From Brachyspira sp. (GTDB lineage: Bacteria > Spirochaetota > Brachyspiria > Brachyspirales > Brachyspiraceae), in contig NZ_JARHYI010000024.1 of the NCBI RefSeq assembly GCF_029258575.1, positions 1 through 37,277 of the forward strand: a stretch of 37,277 nucleotides of DNA, given 5' to 3'. The position numbers and the translations under genes were made by a program. Positions within the stretch are counted from its first letter, which is position 1; every line of letters starts with the position of its first letter. Below, piece by piece: positions 17,276 through 25,787 of this stretch. The notes under the pieces are model-generated. The model searched no databases and had not been told where the DNA came from. It worked only from the letters and a program-made list of their open reading frames with translations.

Positions 17276-18331
17276 ATGGAAAATTATAATAGTCCTAAAA
17301 TTTTTCTAAGACATTTTTTTATTTTTTATATAAAAGTAGCTGTTATCCATACTCTAACTTATATATTTTTTGGGATATTTTTCTCAAATATGTTCGACTA
17401 TAAAGCTATATATAGCAATGAAATAGTTGTTAATTTTATGAGAGGTTTTGAATCGCCTCTTACAGTTATTGGACCTTTTTTACAGCCTATAAGAGCAATA
17501 TTTATAGCTATAGGTTTATTTCCTATAAGAAAAATTATAATGACGAAATTCGGTTGGTTTATAGTATGGCTTATATTTGTATGTATTGCAATTATATCTG
17601 CCCCCGCATCAGCTCCAAGTTCTATAGAGGGATTAATATATACTCAATTGCCAATATCATTTCATCTTGTCAATTTACCTGAACTATTACTTCAAACTTT
17701 TAGTTTTTCTATTATACTTTGGATTACCGAAATGCTTCCTCATAGTGAAAAAGAATTTTCTAATAGAGTATTTTTTACTAAATTATTATTTTCTATTATA
17801 TTTACAATGATAGGAATCTTTTTAACTTCTATATGTGGCATAATTATAATGAACTTTTTGGAATTGGATTATAATAATGCCAAATTGGATAGAGGTACTA
17901 TTTCATATTTAACTACAATATCTATACTTACTATTATTATTTCATATTCATTCTCAGATAAAGTTTATAAAAATAAATTATGGCTTCTTCTTACTATTCC
18001 TTTGATTTTATTATTATATATAGGCTTCCCTTATGGATATAATTATTTATTCAAGACAGTTTATAATAATAATATGTCTTTGATTCCTTATAGTTTGTCA
18101 GCTGTTTTAATGTCTATCATTTATTATGTGATTTTTGTAATTGTTTATGGAAAATTAAAAAAATTCAATAAAAAACCTTCTTATAATGATATTAAACCTG
18201 ATGAAAATGAAAAAATAGAAAATGATAATATAAAAGTTATAGATATTATTCCTATAGAAAATGATGATAATGATGAAAATCAAGATAATGGAAATAATGA
18301 ATCTAATAAAGAATCTTTGAATAATACATAA
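17276..18331 (+). CDS. Polytopic membrane protein with acidic C-terminal tail
   Basis: About 351 residues from the ATG at 17276; a TTG two codons earlier (17270) is an alternative start and neither has a good ribosome binding site. Seven or so membrane helices are visible (about 18-38, 65-85, 95-115, 135-155, 170-195, 210-228, 237-255, 265-290). The last 55 residues are hydrophilic and rich in N, D and E (IPIENDDNDENQDNGNNESN). No family recognised and no catalytic motif visible. It lies 30 bases after the YmdB-type gene and is probably read through from it. Confidence 0.75.
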   Translation: MENYNSPKIFLRHFFIFYIKVAVIHTLTYIFFGIFFSNMFDYKAIYSNEIVVNFMRGFESPLTVIGPFLQPIRAIFIAIGLFPIRKIIMTKFGWFIVWLIFVCIAIISAPASAPSSIEGLIYTQLPISFHLVNLPELLLQTFSFSIILWITEMLPHSEKEFSNRVFFTKLLFSIIFTMIGIFLTSICGIIIMNFLELDYNNAKLDRGTISYLTTISILTIIISYSFSDKVYKNKLWLLLTIPLILLLYIGFPYGYNYLFKTVYNNNMSLIPYSLSAVLMSIIYYVIFVIVYGKLKKFNKKPSYNDIKPDENEKIENDNIKVIDIIPIENDDNDENQDNGNNESNKESLNNT

Positions 18332-18535
18332 ATTTTAATTTGTCTATAAATTAGTGAACATTAAATATTAAATGTAGTCTTTTTTGTATGAAATGTTGCG
18401 TAAAAATAAAATAATTATTATTTTTTGATTATTTGAAGTAAATTTATGATATATTAATAATTTATAGTGTTTACTTATATATTTTTTAGTATATCATTAA
18501 AGAAAATAAAATAATTAATTTTTTAGATTTGAATT

Positions 18536-19228
18536 ATGGAAAAGATATTTTTTTATTCGACATTAATATTATTGATAAATAGTTTATTACTTTTTTCCAA
18601 AAATGAGGTAGAGAGACCAGTTCCTTATGATCCGAATTTTAGTTCTTTAAAATTCCAAGATTGGCTTTTAGTTGCTGATTTCGATAGTGATAATATACCA
18701 AGTTTTAAATTTATAGATAAAACAGAAGATAGATATTGGGAAATTAATGATAAAGATACAAAAGAATATAAATATAATGGAAAAAATTCAAAAGCTGGTA
18801 TGTTCTTTATATCATTTATGACATATTATCAATATAGAGGCTATAATCCTTTATACACAGAAAAAAGAAATAAAGATAATGAAAATGTACTTAAACGTTT
18901 TTATTTTTATAGATTTACAGGAAAGGGCGGTGGAATAGTAGCTTTGGATAATACATTAGTTGCAGTAGATATCTATACAAAATATGTATATATATATGGA
19001 ATTCCAGTGATAGAAAATAATGTATTAGGAGTTGAAGTTCCTCTTAAATGGGGACCTTCAGATGTAGTTTCATATAAAGGTTCTATTCTTCCTTTTTATA
19101 AATATGATCCTGTAGGATATGTTAATGAAGATGGAAGTGTAGTTTTATATTCTTTTTATCAGAATTCATTTTTGGATAAAGAGAATAGATATCAACCGCT
19201 TTATAATAGTAAATACATTTATAGATAA
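18536..19228 (+). CDS. Secreted protein of unknown function
   Basis: 230 residues with an N-terminal signal peptide (about 1-20, MEKIFFYSTLILLINSLLLF then SKNEVE). No lipobox cysteine is present, so export to the periplasm or surface is expected. The rest is rich in Y, F and D (FQDWLLVADFDSDN, YFYRFTGKGGGIVALDN, VYIYGIPVIENNVLG) with no known domain that I recognise. It follows a 204-base gap and ends at a shared terminator with the convergent DUF4384 gene. The sequence just before its ATG resembles that before the gene at 17276 (both have TTTTTTAGA followed by a T-rich stretch and ATTATGGAAAA). Confidence 0.7.
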   Translation: MEKIFFYSTLILLINSLLLFSKNEVERPVPYDPNFSSLKFQDWLLVADFDSDNIPSFKFIDKTEDRYWEINDKDTKEYKYNGKNSKAGMFFISFMTYYQYRGYNPLYTEKRNKDNENVLKRFYFYRFTGKGGGIVALDNTLVAVDIYTKYVYIYGIPVIENNVLGVEVPLKWGPSDVVSYKGSILPFYKYDPVGYVNEDGSVVLYSFYQNSFLDKENRYQPLYNSKYIYR

Positions 19229-19267
19229 TATAGACAATTTTGGATACAAAAGTTTTATTTAACAAAA

Positions 19268-19305
19268 AAGCTATTACTTCTATTAAAGTGATAGCTTATT
19301 TTTAT
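19268..19305. terminator. Bidirectional terminator between convergent genes
   Basis: A 12-base stem, AAGCTATTACTT (19268-19279) with AAGTGATAGCTT (19286-19297; one G-U), and a 6-base loop. ATTTTTAT follows on plus, and a T-rich tail is given by the AACAAAAAA flank on minus. It ends the genes at 18536-19228 and 19302-20492. Confidence 0.85.
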
Positions 19306-20492
19306 CTTTCTTTTATTGATTTTAGATATATTTTGGATATTTGCCAATCATTATTGTCTATAAATTTTAATTTGGATTTCAATTTAGAAGTAAATTCTGC
19401 TATTTTATTTTTATTGCATATTTTAAATCCATCTCCTAAAAAATATAATCCAGTAATCCATTCTTGCTCTTTTTTAGTATATAGACAATAAAAAGCATCT
19501 TCTCCCAATGGATATCTTATTTTTATATTGAATTTAGAATTTTCAGGAGGTATTACATAATTTTTTCTAGCATCTATTTTATTTTGATATTCATCATTAA
19601 AATAATTATTAAAGTCATTAGGATACATCAATATTATATTACCGTCATTTTGGAATGCAAAAATATATAAATAACCTTCATTATTCGATCTGAAATTTAT
19701 TGTAAAGCTTTCTCCCTCTATTATTTCACCTATATCATATATGGCATTTGTTTTATTTTCTAATGTAATTCTATCTATTCTCACATTTATATTTATACCA
19801 TTTATAGGAGATTCGATAGATTTCAATATTGAGTTTGCAAAATAAAATTCTAAATAACTGCATATCTCTTGTATAGTTGATATACTTTCATAATTACTTT
19901 TAAGTTTATATTCTTTAAGTATATCTCCTGTACTCATGTCTATAACTTTAAAATTGTATTTTATTTCATAAAGTTCTTCATCACTTTTTTCTTCACTAGC
20001 CTTATCTATACCTTCTATTTTTTTTCCTATACTATCTTCTATTATATTGCCTAAATCTTTTATCTCATTTGTAAGAACTATATCATTACTCAACATATTA
20101 TTTGTAATATTATAATTGCTTAGTATTGTATTTATATTGTTTGAACTTATTGAGATATTATTATTTGTATTATTATTTGTATTTTTTATTACTTTTTCAC
20201 TTTCCATTATTATAACAGCTTTCACTTTCAAATTTGATGCTACTGTTAATCCTTCTTTTAATGTTAGTTTATTGGTAGAAAATAGTTTTTTCTTTTCTCT
20301 ATCTACAGAAATAGAAGTTTTTTGTTTAAGGTATGCAAATCTATTTATAGTTCTTACCAATTCTTTTCTTAAAGGTTCATTGGCTCTTAAACTATGATCT
20401 AAATCCACTGTAGCTATAAGCATTCTCTCTCTTGAATAGAGATTTAATGATATAATACTTATAATTAATATGTATTTTAATATAAATTTCAA
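19302..20492 (-). CDS. Exported protein with DUF4384-like domain
   Basis: 396 residues starting at TTG (20492), with AGGAG six bases upstream overlapping the parB stop. An N-terminal signal peptide (about 1-20) lacks a lipobox. The middle (about 105-140) is a low-complexity asparagine-rich linker (NTNNNTNNNISISSNN). The C-terminal half has ITLENKTNAIYDIGEIIEGE, then GESFTINFRSNNEGYLYIFA and NIILMYPNDFN, which is the DUF4384 pattern seen in lipoproteins and protein-kinase-linked proteins of many bacteria. Function unknown; probably periplasmic. It directly follows parB (9-base gap), so it is likely translated from the parAB transcript. Confidence 0.78.
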   Translation of the reverse strand: MKFILKYILIISIISLNLYSRERMLIATVDLDHSLRANEPLRKELVRTINRFAYLKQKTSISVDREKKKLFSTNKLTLKEGLTVASNLKVKAVIIMESEKVIKNTNNNTNNNISISSNNINTILSNYNITNNMLSNDIVLTNEIKDLGNIIEDSIGKKIEGIDKASEEKSDEELYEIKYNFKVIDMSTGDILKEYKLKSNYESISTIQEICSYLEFYFANSILKSIESPINGININVRIDRITLENKTNAIYDIGEIIEGESFTINFRSNNEGYLYIFAFQNDGNIILMYPNDFNNYFNDEYQNKIDARKNYVIPPENSKFNIKIRYPLGEDAFYCLYTKKEQEWITGLYFLGDGFKICNKNKIAEFTSKLKSKLKFIDNNDWQISKIYLKSIKER

Positions 20493-20501
20493 AAATTACT
20501 C

Positions 20502-21443
20502 CTAATATTCTAGAGTAGGTTTAATACCATTTTCTTTTTCGTATAATTTTTCAAGCATATCCATAATTCTTGATAAATCATCAGAACTATAATATTCTAT
20601 TACTATTTTACCTTCTTTTCCATTTTTATCTATAACATTAACTTTTGTAGAAAATATTTTTTCCAAATCGTTTTCAAGCTGTCTTATATTAGGATCTTTT
20701 TTATTATCTTTTTTTATTTCATTTTGATTTTCTATATTTTCAGATGATATATTATTCTTTCTATCTTTTACTATTCTTTCACATTCTCTCACTGAGTATC
20801 CATTTTCTATTATTTCTTTTGCAAATATTTCTCTTTCATTTTCATCGTTCAATGATAATATAGTTCTTGCATGACCTTCTGTTATTTTGGATTCTAATAT
20901 TAAATTTTGTATATTCTCGCTTAAATCTAATATACGCATAGAATTTGCTATAGTACTTCTGCTTTTTCCAACTCTTAAAGCTAATTCTTCCTGTTTAATA
21001 TTCAAATCATATATTAATTTTTTATAGCTTCTAGCAATTTCTATGGCATTTAAATCAGCTCTCTGTATATTTTCAACTAATGTAAGCTCAAGCATTTTTG
21101 AATCAGCTATATTTTGTAATACTAAAGCAGGAACTTTATCTTTATTTAAAAATTTAAATGCTCTAAATCTTCTTTCTCCAGATATTATTTGGTATTTTCC
21201 ATCTTTTTCTCTTAAAGTAATAGGATTTATAAGTCCGTTTTCTTTTATAGATTCTGCAAGACCTTGTATTTCTTCTTCATTAAATACTTTTCTAGGCTGA
21301 TCTGGGTTTACATCTATAAGCGATATATCTATTTCCAATACTCCGTTTTTTTCAGCCTCTTCAAAAGCTCTTTTTATTTCTTTATCTGCTGATTTTATTA
21401 AGGCATTCATACCTTGACCGCCAAGTCCGCCTTTTCTGCTCAT
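20502..21443 (-). CDS. parB: Chromosome partitioning protein ParB
   Basis: A CTPase clamp that loads at parS sites and works with ParA to segregate the chromosome origin. 313 residues: N-terminal GGLGGQGMNALI, the CTP-binding ParB/Srx domain with NPDQPRKVFNEEEIQGLAES and ISGERRFRAFKFL (GERR motif), HTH region LALRVGKSRSTIANSMRILD and KITEGHARTIL, and a C-terminal dimerisation part (LEKIFSTKVNVI...). AGAGG precedes the ATG. It follows parA by 45 bases. No parS-like palindrome was seen in the window. Confidence 0.95.
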   Translation of the reverse strand: MSRKGGLGGQGMNALIKSADKEIKRAFEEAEKNGVLEIDISLIDVNPDQPRKVFNEEEIQGLAESIKENGLINPITLREKDGKYQIISGERRFRAFKFLNKDKVPALVLQNIADSKMLELTLVENIQRADLNAIEIARSYKKLIYDLNIKQEELALRVGKSRSTIANSMRILDLSENIQNLILESKITEGHARTILSLNDENEREIFAKEIIENGYSVRECERIVKDRKNNISSENIENQNEIKKDNKKDPNIRQLENDLEKIFSTKVNVIDKNGKEGKIVIEYYSSDDLSRIMDMLEKLYEKENGIKPTLEY

Positions 21444-21488
21444 AAAAACCTCTTTTATATTATTAACAAATTATAATTTTTATATATT

Positions 21489-22253
21489 TTATTTTGATTT
21501 TTCAATAAACTCTTTAGCAAATTCCTTATAGCTTCTAGCCCCAACACAGTCTTTGTCATAATCGCCTATAGCTTTACCATAAGAAGGAGCCTCACTTAAT
21601 CGCACATTTCTAGGTATCATAGTTTTGTAAGTTTTTTCTTTAAAGAAATTAGCAACCTCTCTTACAACATCGGCAGCCAATTTAGTTCTGGCATCATACA
21701 TAGTGAGAAGTACACCCTCTATTTGAAGTTCTTTATTAAGATTTTCTTTTACAAGTGCTATTGTATTATTGAGTTCTGCTACTCCGTCCAAAGCATAAAA
21801 CTCACATTGTATAGGTATAAGTACAGAATCAGCTGCAGTTAAAGCATTGAGAGTTAATATACCTAAAGTAGGTGGACAGTCTATAATTATATATTCATAA
21901 TCATTTTTTACAGTTTCTACAGCTTTTTTAAGCTTATATTCTCTTGCTATTTCATTAACGAGTTCTATTTGAGCCCCTACCAAATCGGAGTCAGCAGGTA
22001 TTAGATATAGATTTTCCTGATATGTTTGTATTATAACATCTTTAGACTCAGCTTCGCCTATTAGTATGTCATATACACTTTTCTCCATTTGCTCTCTAGC
22101 AACACCTATTCCCAAACAAGCATTTGCCTGTGGGTCCATATCTATAAGAAGGGTTTTATGACCCATTTTTGCTATGTTTGCACTTAAATTTACGGCTGTA
22201 GTTGTTTTTCCTACTCCACCTTTCTGATTGACTATGGCTATAACTTTAGACAT
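21489..22253 (-). CDS. parA: Chromosome partitioning ATPase ParA (Soj)
   Basis: 254 residues of the short, chromosomal ParA type without an N-terminal DNA-binding domain. Deviant Walker A: NQKGGVGKTTTAVNL (8-22). Walker A': DMDPQANACLGIG (38-50). Walker B: YIIIDCPPTLGILTLNA (about 117-133). GAGG precedes the ATG by about 8 bases. It forms an operon with parB and the DUF4384 gene. mnmG/rsmG, common neighbours near the origin, are not in the window. Confidence 0.96.
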   Translation of the reverse strand: MSKVIAIVNQKGGVGKTTTAVNLSANIAKMGHKTLLIDMDPQANACLGIGVAREQMEKSVYDILIGEAESKDVIIQTYQENLYLIPADSDLVGAQIELVNEIAREYKLKKAVETVKNDYEYIIIDCPPTLGILTLNALTAADSVLIPIQCEFYALDGVAELNNTIALVKENLNKELQIEGVLLTMYDARTKLAADVVREVANFFKEKTYKTMIPRNVRLSEAPSYGKAIGDYDKDCVGARSYKEFAKEFIEKSK

Positions 22254-22642
22254 AAATATATCCTCAAAATTAAAAACTTAATTATTAAAAAACTTCATGA
22301 AATTATATTATTATATCAAAATCGGCTATTTTATCAAGTTTTATATAACTATTTTATCAATGTAATTTATTTTATATATTTCTATTTATGTAAAAATCTA
22401 ATAATTTATTTTATTGTATATCTTTTATGAAGATTCAGGTTTTTATAGAAGCTTAAATTTATTTTTCTATAATGATATGCGAATTTTGGTTTGAATTATA
22501 TTTCAAAAGTTCAAATTAATTATAAATTTATAATATTGAGCATATTAGTTTTCAAAGTTAGTTCAAATTAATTTTTTATAAACTTCAATAATATTTTATA
22601 TAATTATTCAATTAATTAATACTATTTTTATAATATTGTATT
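22254..22642. other. Gap between parA and ankyrin gene
   Basis: 389 AT-rich bases. They hold the parA promoter and leader (22254-22337) and a 14-base direct repeat, AGTTCAAATTAATT, at 22508-22521 and 22560-22573 (52 bases apart). I see no ORF or gene relic and no hairpin terminator. Confidence 0.6.
22310..22337 (-). promoter_or_regulatory. Promoter of the parAB operon
   Basis: On the minus strand: TTGATA (22337-22332), a 16-base spacer, TATAAT (22315-22310), giving a leader of about 50 bases to the parA ATG at 22253. A second TATAAT lies a few bases downstream. Confidence 0.6.
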
Positions 22643-23095
22643 TTATTTAGCACCTGCAGTTTTTAAAAGACTTACAATATTATTATGTTTTTCTTTAGTG
22701 GCATAAGTTAAAGCTGTTTTATCTTTTTTATCTTTTATATTTACTTTGGCACCTGCATCTATTAAAAGTCTTACAACATCAATATGTCCGTTTTCTGCTG
22801 CTTTACTTATTGCTGTTCTGCCTGCTTTATTTTGAAGATTTAAATGGCATCTGTACTGAAGTAATAATTCTATGATTTGAAGATGTCCGTATTCAGATGC
22901 TTTTATTAATGCATTATCGCCTTTGGAATCCTGTTCATTTATATCCTCTCCGTCTTTAAGAATCTCTCTTATCTTTTTTGCATCTCCTGCTTCAGCTGCA
23001 TTTACCAAGTCCAAATTACTTTTAGAAAATGCATTTCCATAAAATGATAATAATATAATTATAAAAAATAAAAATACTTTATTATTTAATTTCAT
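22643..23095 (-). CDS. Exported ankyrin-repeat protein
   Basis: 150 residues: signal peptide (about 1-24, ending NAFSKS), then about four ankyrin repeats starting at DLVNAAEAGDAKKIREILKD (29-48), GDNALIKASEYGHLQIIELL, GRTAISKAAENGHIDVVRLL and DKTALTYATKEKHNNIVSLL. Ankyrin repeats bind other proteins; the signal peptide places this one outside the cytoplasm, probably the periplasm. Small periplasmic ankyrin proteins are known in other bacteria near catalase and stress genes, but no such neighbour is present here. It is a single gene. Confidence 0.88.
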   Translation of the reverse strand: MKLNNKVFLFFIIILLSFYGNAFSKSNLDLVNAAEAGDAKKIREILKDGEDINEQDSKGDNALIKASEYGHLQIIELLLQYRCHLNLQNKAGRTAISKAAENGHIDVVRLLIDAGAKVNIKDKKDKTALTYATKEKHNNIVSLLKTAGAK

Positions 23096-23471
23096 AACTA
23101 TACTCCAATATTTTATTACATATTAAAAATCGTCATTTTTTCATAAATATTTTATTAAAAATTTTTAAATAAAAATATTTTAATAATTATAATATACACA
23201 TCTTTTATCTATTATTATAGATATATTATTTTATAAAAGTTTTATGATTTGTTAATAAAAATATTTCGCATATATGTATATTTTCTATAGAGTTTTATAA
23301 TTAAATTTAATGTATTAGTTAATTTTTATTTATATTAATAAAATTGTAAACTTTCTGCCTCTTTATAAAAATAAGCTTGCAGTGTGTTCATAATTTTATT
23401 ATTCTCTTTACAATAAAAAATTTTTAGTTAATAGATACTAACATTTTTATGAATATCAGAACTAATAATTT
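23096..23471. other. Gap upstream of the ankyrin gene
   Basis: 376 AT-rich bases between the ankyrin gene and the end of proA. I see no ORF, no coding relic and no good terminator hairpin; it should contain the ankyrin gene's promoter, but no box pair stands out. Confidence 0.5.
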
Positions 23472-24770
23472 TTATTTTATTCTCTTATGCTTGAAACTAG
23501 CTCTATGATTAACATAATCATCTACGATTTGATAGTTTCCAAAAATTTTATATTTGTATATAGTTAAACCTTCCAAGCCTACGGGACCTCTTGCATGAGT
23601 TTTGTTTGTAGATATTCCAACTTCGGCACCGAAACCGTATCTGAATCCGTCAGCAAATCTTGTTGAAGCATTGCAATATACATTAGCAGAATCAACATAA
23701 GTCATAAATTTTTCTATATTATCTTTGTCTTCTGATATTATTGAATCTGTATGATGAGAGCCGTATTTATTTATATGATTATATGCTTCTTCTGTGTCTG
23801 ATACTATTTTTAAAGATACTTCTTTTTCTCCGTATTCTAAATGCCATTCTTTTACTTCGCCTATATCCGATTTATCAAGTATTTTTCTCACTTCATTATC
23901 GCCGTTTATTTTTATTTCATTATCTTTGAATAGATTATAAATTTTTGGCAAGTATTCTGAAGCAATATTTTTATTTATGAGTATAGTTTCAACAGCATTG
24001 CATGCACTTGGATACTGAGCCTTGGCATCTAAACATATTTTAAGTGCTTTTTCTTGATTGGCACTTTCATCTATATATAAATGACATATTCCATCAGCAT
24101 GCCCTAATACTGGTATATTTGTATTTGCTTTTATGTACTGAACTAAATTATTTCCGCCTCTTGGTATTATGAGGTCAATATATTTATCCATTGATAATAA
24201 TTCTTTTATATCCTCTCTAGTAAATACCAAATTAACAGAGTTCTTTGGGAATTCTCTCATACTGTTTAGTGTTTCTTCTATTATAGAGAATATTGCTTTA
24301 TTTGTATTGTCTCCCTCAGTTCCTCCTTTAAGTATAACAGCATTTGAAGATTTTATACATAAAGAAGATATTTGAGATATAACATCAGGACGGGCTTCAA
24401 ATATTACAGCTACAAGCCCAATAGGACAGGATACTTTTTTTAATACCAAATTGTCATCAAGCTCTGTTTCTAATAATGTTTTATTTATAGGGTCTTCAAG
24501 TTTTACAACATCCCTTATTCCTGAAACAACATCTATTAATTTATTTTCATCTAATTTTAATCTTCCAAATATTGCTTTTGAAATTTTATTTTCATTTAGA
24601 AGTTTCTCTGCATATTCCAAATCTTTTTTATTTGCTTCAAATATTTTATCTTTATTTTCTTCTATTTTTTTTGCTATTTCAAGAAGTGCTTTGTTTTTTA
24701 TATCTGTGCTTAAAGACTGTAATTGATATGTAGCCTCCTTAGCATTTTTTACTAAATCTATCAACTGCAT
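23472..24770 (-). CDS. proA: Glutamate-5-semialdehyde dehydrogenase (gamma-glutamyl phosphate reductase)
   Basis: Second step of proline synthesis: NADPH reduction of gamma-glutamyl phosphate. 432 residues from the ATG at 24770, chosen because GGAG lies 6 bases upstream and the N-terminus (MQLIDLVKNAKEATYQL) then matches the family; an in-frame ATG at 24782 would add four residues and overlap that site. Motifs: CPIGLVAVIFEARPDVISQI (cofactor region), DLIIPRGGNNLVQYI, AQYPSACNAVETILIN with the catalytic cysteine (about 252), HTDSIISED and the C-terminal ARGPVGLEGLTIYKY. proB is not adjacent. Confidence 0.95.
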   Translation of the reverse strand: MQLIDLVKNAKEATYQLQSLSTDIKNKALLEIAKKIEENKDKIFEANKKDLEYAEKLLNENKISKAIFGRLKLDENKLIDVVSGIRDVVKLEDPINKTLLETELDDNLVLKKVSCPIGLVAVIFEARPDVISQISSLCIKSSNAVILKGGTEGDNTNKAIFSIIEETLNSMREFPKNSVNLVFTREDIKELLSMDKYIDLIIPRGGNNLVQYIKANTNIPVLGHADGICHLYIDESANQEKALKICLDAKAQYPSACNAVETILINKNIASEYLPKIYNLFKDNEIKINGDNEVRKILDKSDIGEVKEWHLEYGEKEVSLKIVSDTEEAYNHINKYGSHHTDSIISEDKDNIEKFMTYVDSANVYCNASTRFADGFRYGFGAEVGISTNKTHARGPVGLEGLTIYKYKIFGNYQIVDDYVNHRASFKHKRIK

Positions 24771-24851
24771 ATAATTCTCCATTTTTTGATATTTATTTAT
24801 TAACTATAATTATATAAATTATGAAAATATTATCAATAATTTTATAATTAA

Positions 24852-25715
24852 TCATAAATTAAGCATTAAAGATACCCAGTCATTTTTTCTTTTTCTTAAA
24901 ATAATATTGAGTTTATTTTCTCTTATTGCATTATTCATATATGATTCTTTTTCTAATAGTATTCCTGATAATATTAAAATGGAATTAGCTTTTAATAATT
25001 CTCTTAATTCGGCAAGTATTTCTATTAGTATATCCGTTTCAATATTTGCAATTACAAGATCGAATTTAGAATTTATCAAATCTCCAGTACTGCCAAGTAT
25101 AATATTATTCAATTCAATATTATTATAAGAAGCATTATCCATAGTGCAATTAACAGCATCATTGTCTATATCTGCAGATGTAATATCTCTTGCCCCCAAT
25201 TTATATGCCAATAATGATAATATACCGCTTCCGCATCCTATATCAGCTATAGATTTTGATGTTATGTCATTATTATTTGCATATTCATTTATCATTTCAA
25301 GGGCGAGATATGTAGTTTCATGAGTACCAGAACCAAATGCATACTGTTTTGCTATATATAAAGTATTTTCACTTTCTTCATCATAAAAATCTTTTAAATT
25401 AGGTACTATAGTTATATTTCCTATATTGAAGGGTTTTAAAAAATCCATATATGAAGTCAAATATTCTTCGGACTTTAATTTTTCTATATTATAACTATAT
25501 TCTGTATTATCTTTAATATTTTCTTCTATTATTAAAAGATTATTTTTTAATATTTCCTCATTTTCATTATATATATTAACTATCGATATACTTTCATCTT
25601 TTATTGGAAATTCTATATTAAACCCAAGTATATTTAATTTTCCGCTTTCTATGATAGCTTCAATGATATCTTCAAATCCTCTTTCCAATTTTATAGACAA
25701 TGAATATATAATCAT
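24852..25715 (-). CDS. prmA: Ribosomal protein L11 methyltransferase
   Basis: A class I SAM-dependent methyltransferase that trimethylates L11. 287 residues: an N-terminal substrate domain (about 1-110), then GSGTHETTYLALEMI (about 128-142, typical PrmA), SAM motif DIGCGSGILSLLAYKLGA, the acidic SADIDNDAV and VIANIETDILIEI (the family usually has NIL(A) here). GGAG lies 5 bases before the ATG. It is shorter in identity than E. coli PrmA but of normal length. A single gene between proA and the DUF4954 gene. Confidence 0.9.
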   Translation of the reverse strand: MIIYSLSIKLERGFEDIIEAIIESGKLNILGFNIEFPIKDESISIVNIYNENEEILKNNLLIIEENIKDNTEYSYNIEKLKSEEYLTSYMDFLKPFNIGNITIVPNLKDFYDEESENTLYIAKQYAFGSGTHETTYLALEMINEYANNNDITSKSIADIGCGSGILSLLAYKLGARDITSADIDNDAVNCTMDNASYNNIELNNIILGSTGDLINSKFDLVIANIETDILIEILAELRELLKANSILILSGILLEKESYMNNAIRENKLNIILRKRKNDWVSLMLNL

Positions 25716-25787
25716 AATAACTCCAAAGTGAATATTTTTTCATTATTATAATATATTAATTATTTTATTGATATCATTTATTTTAGT

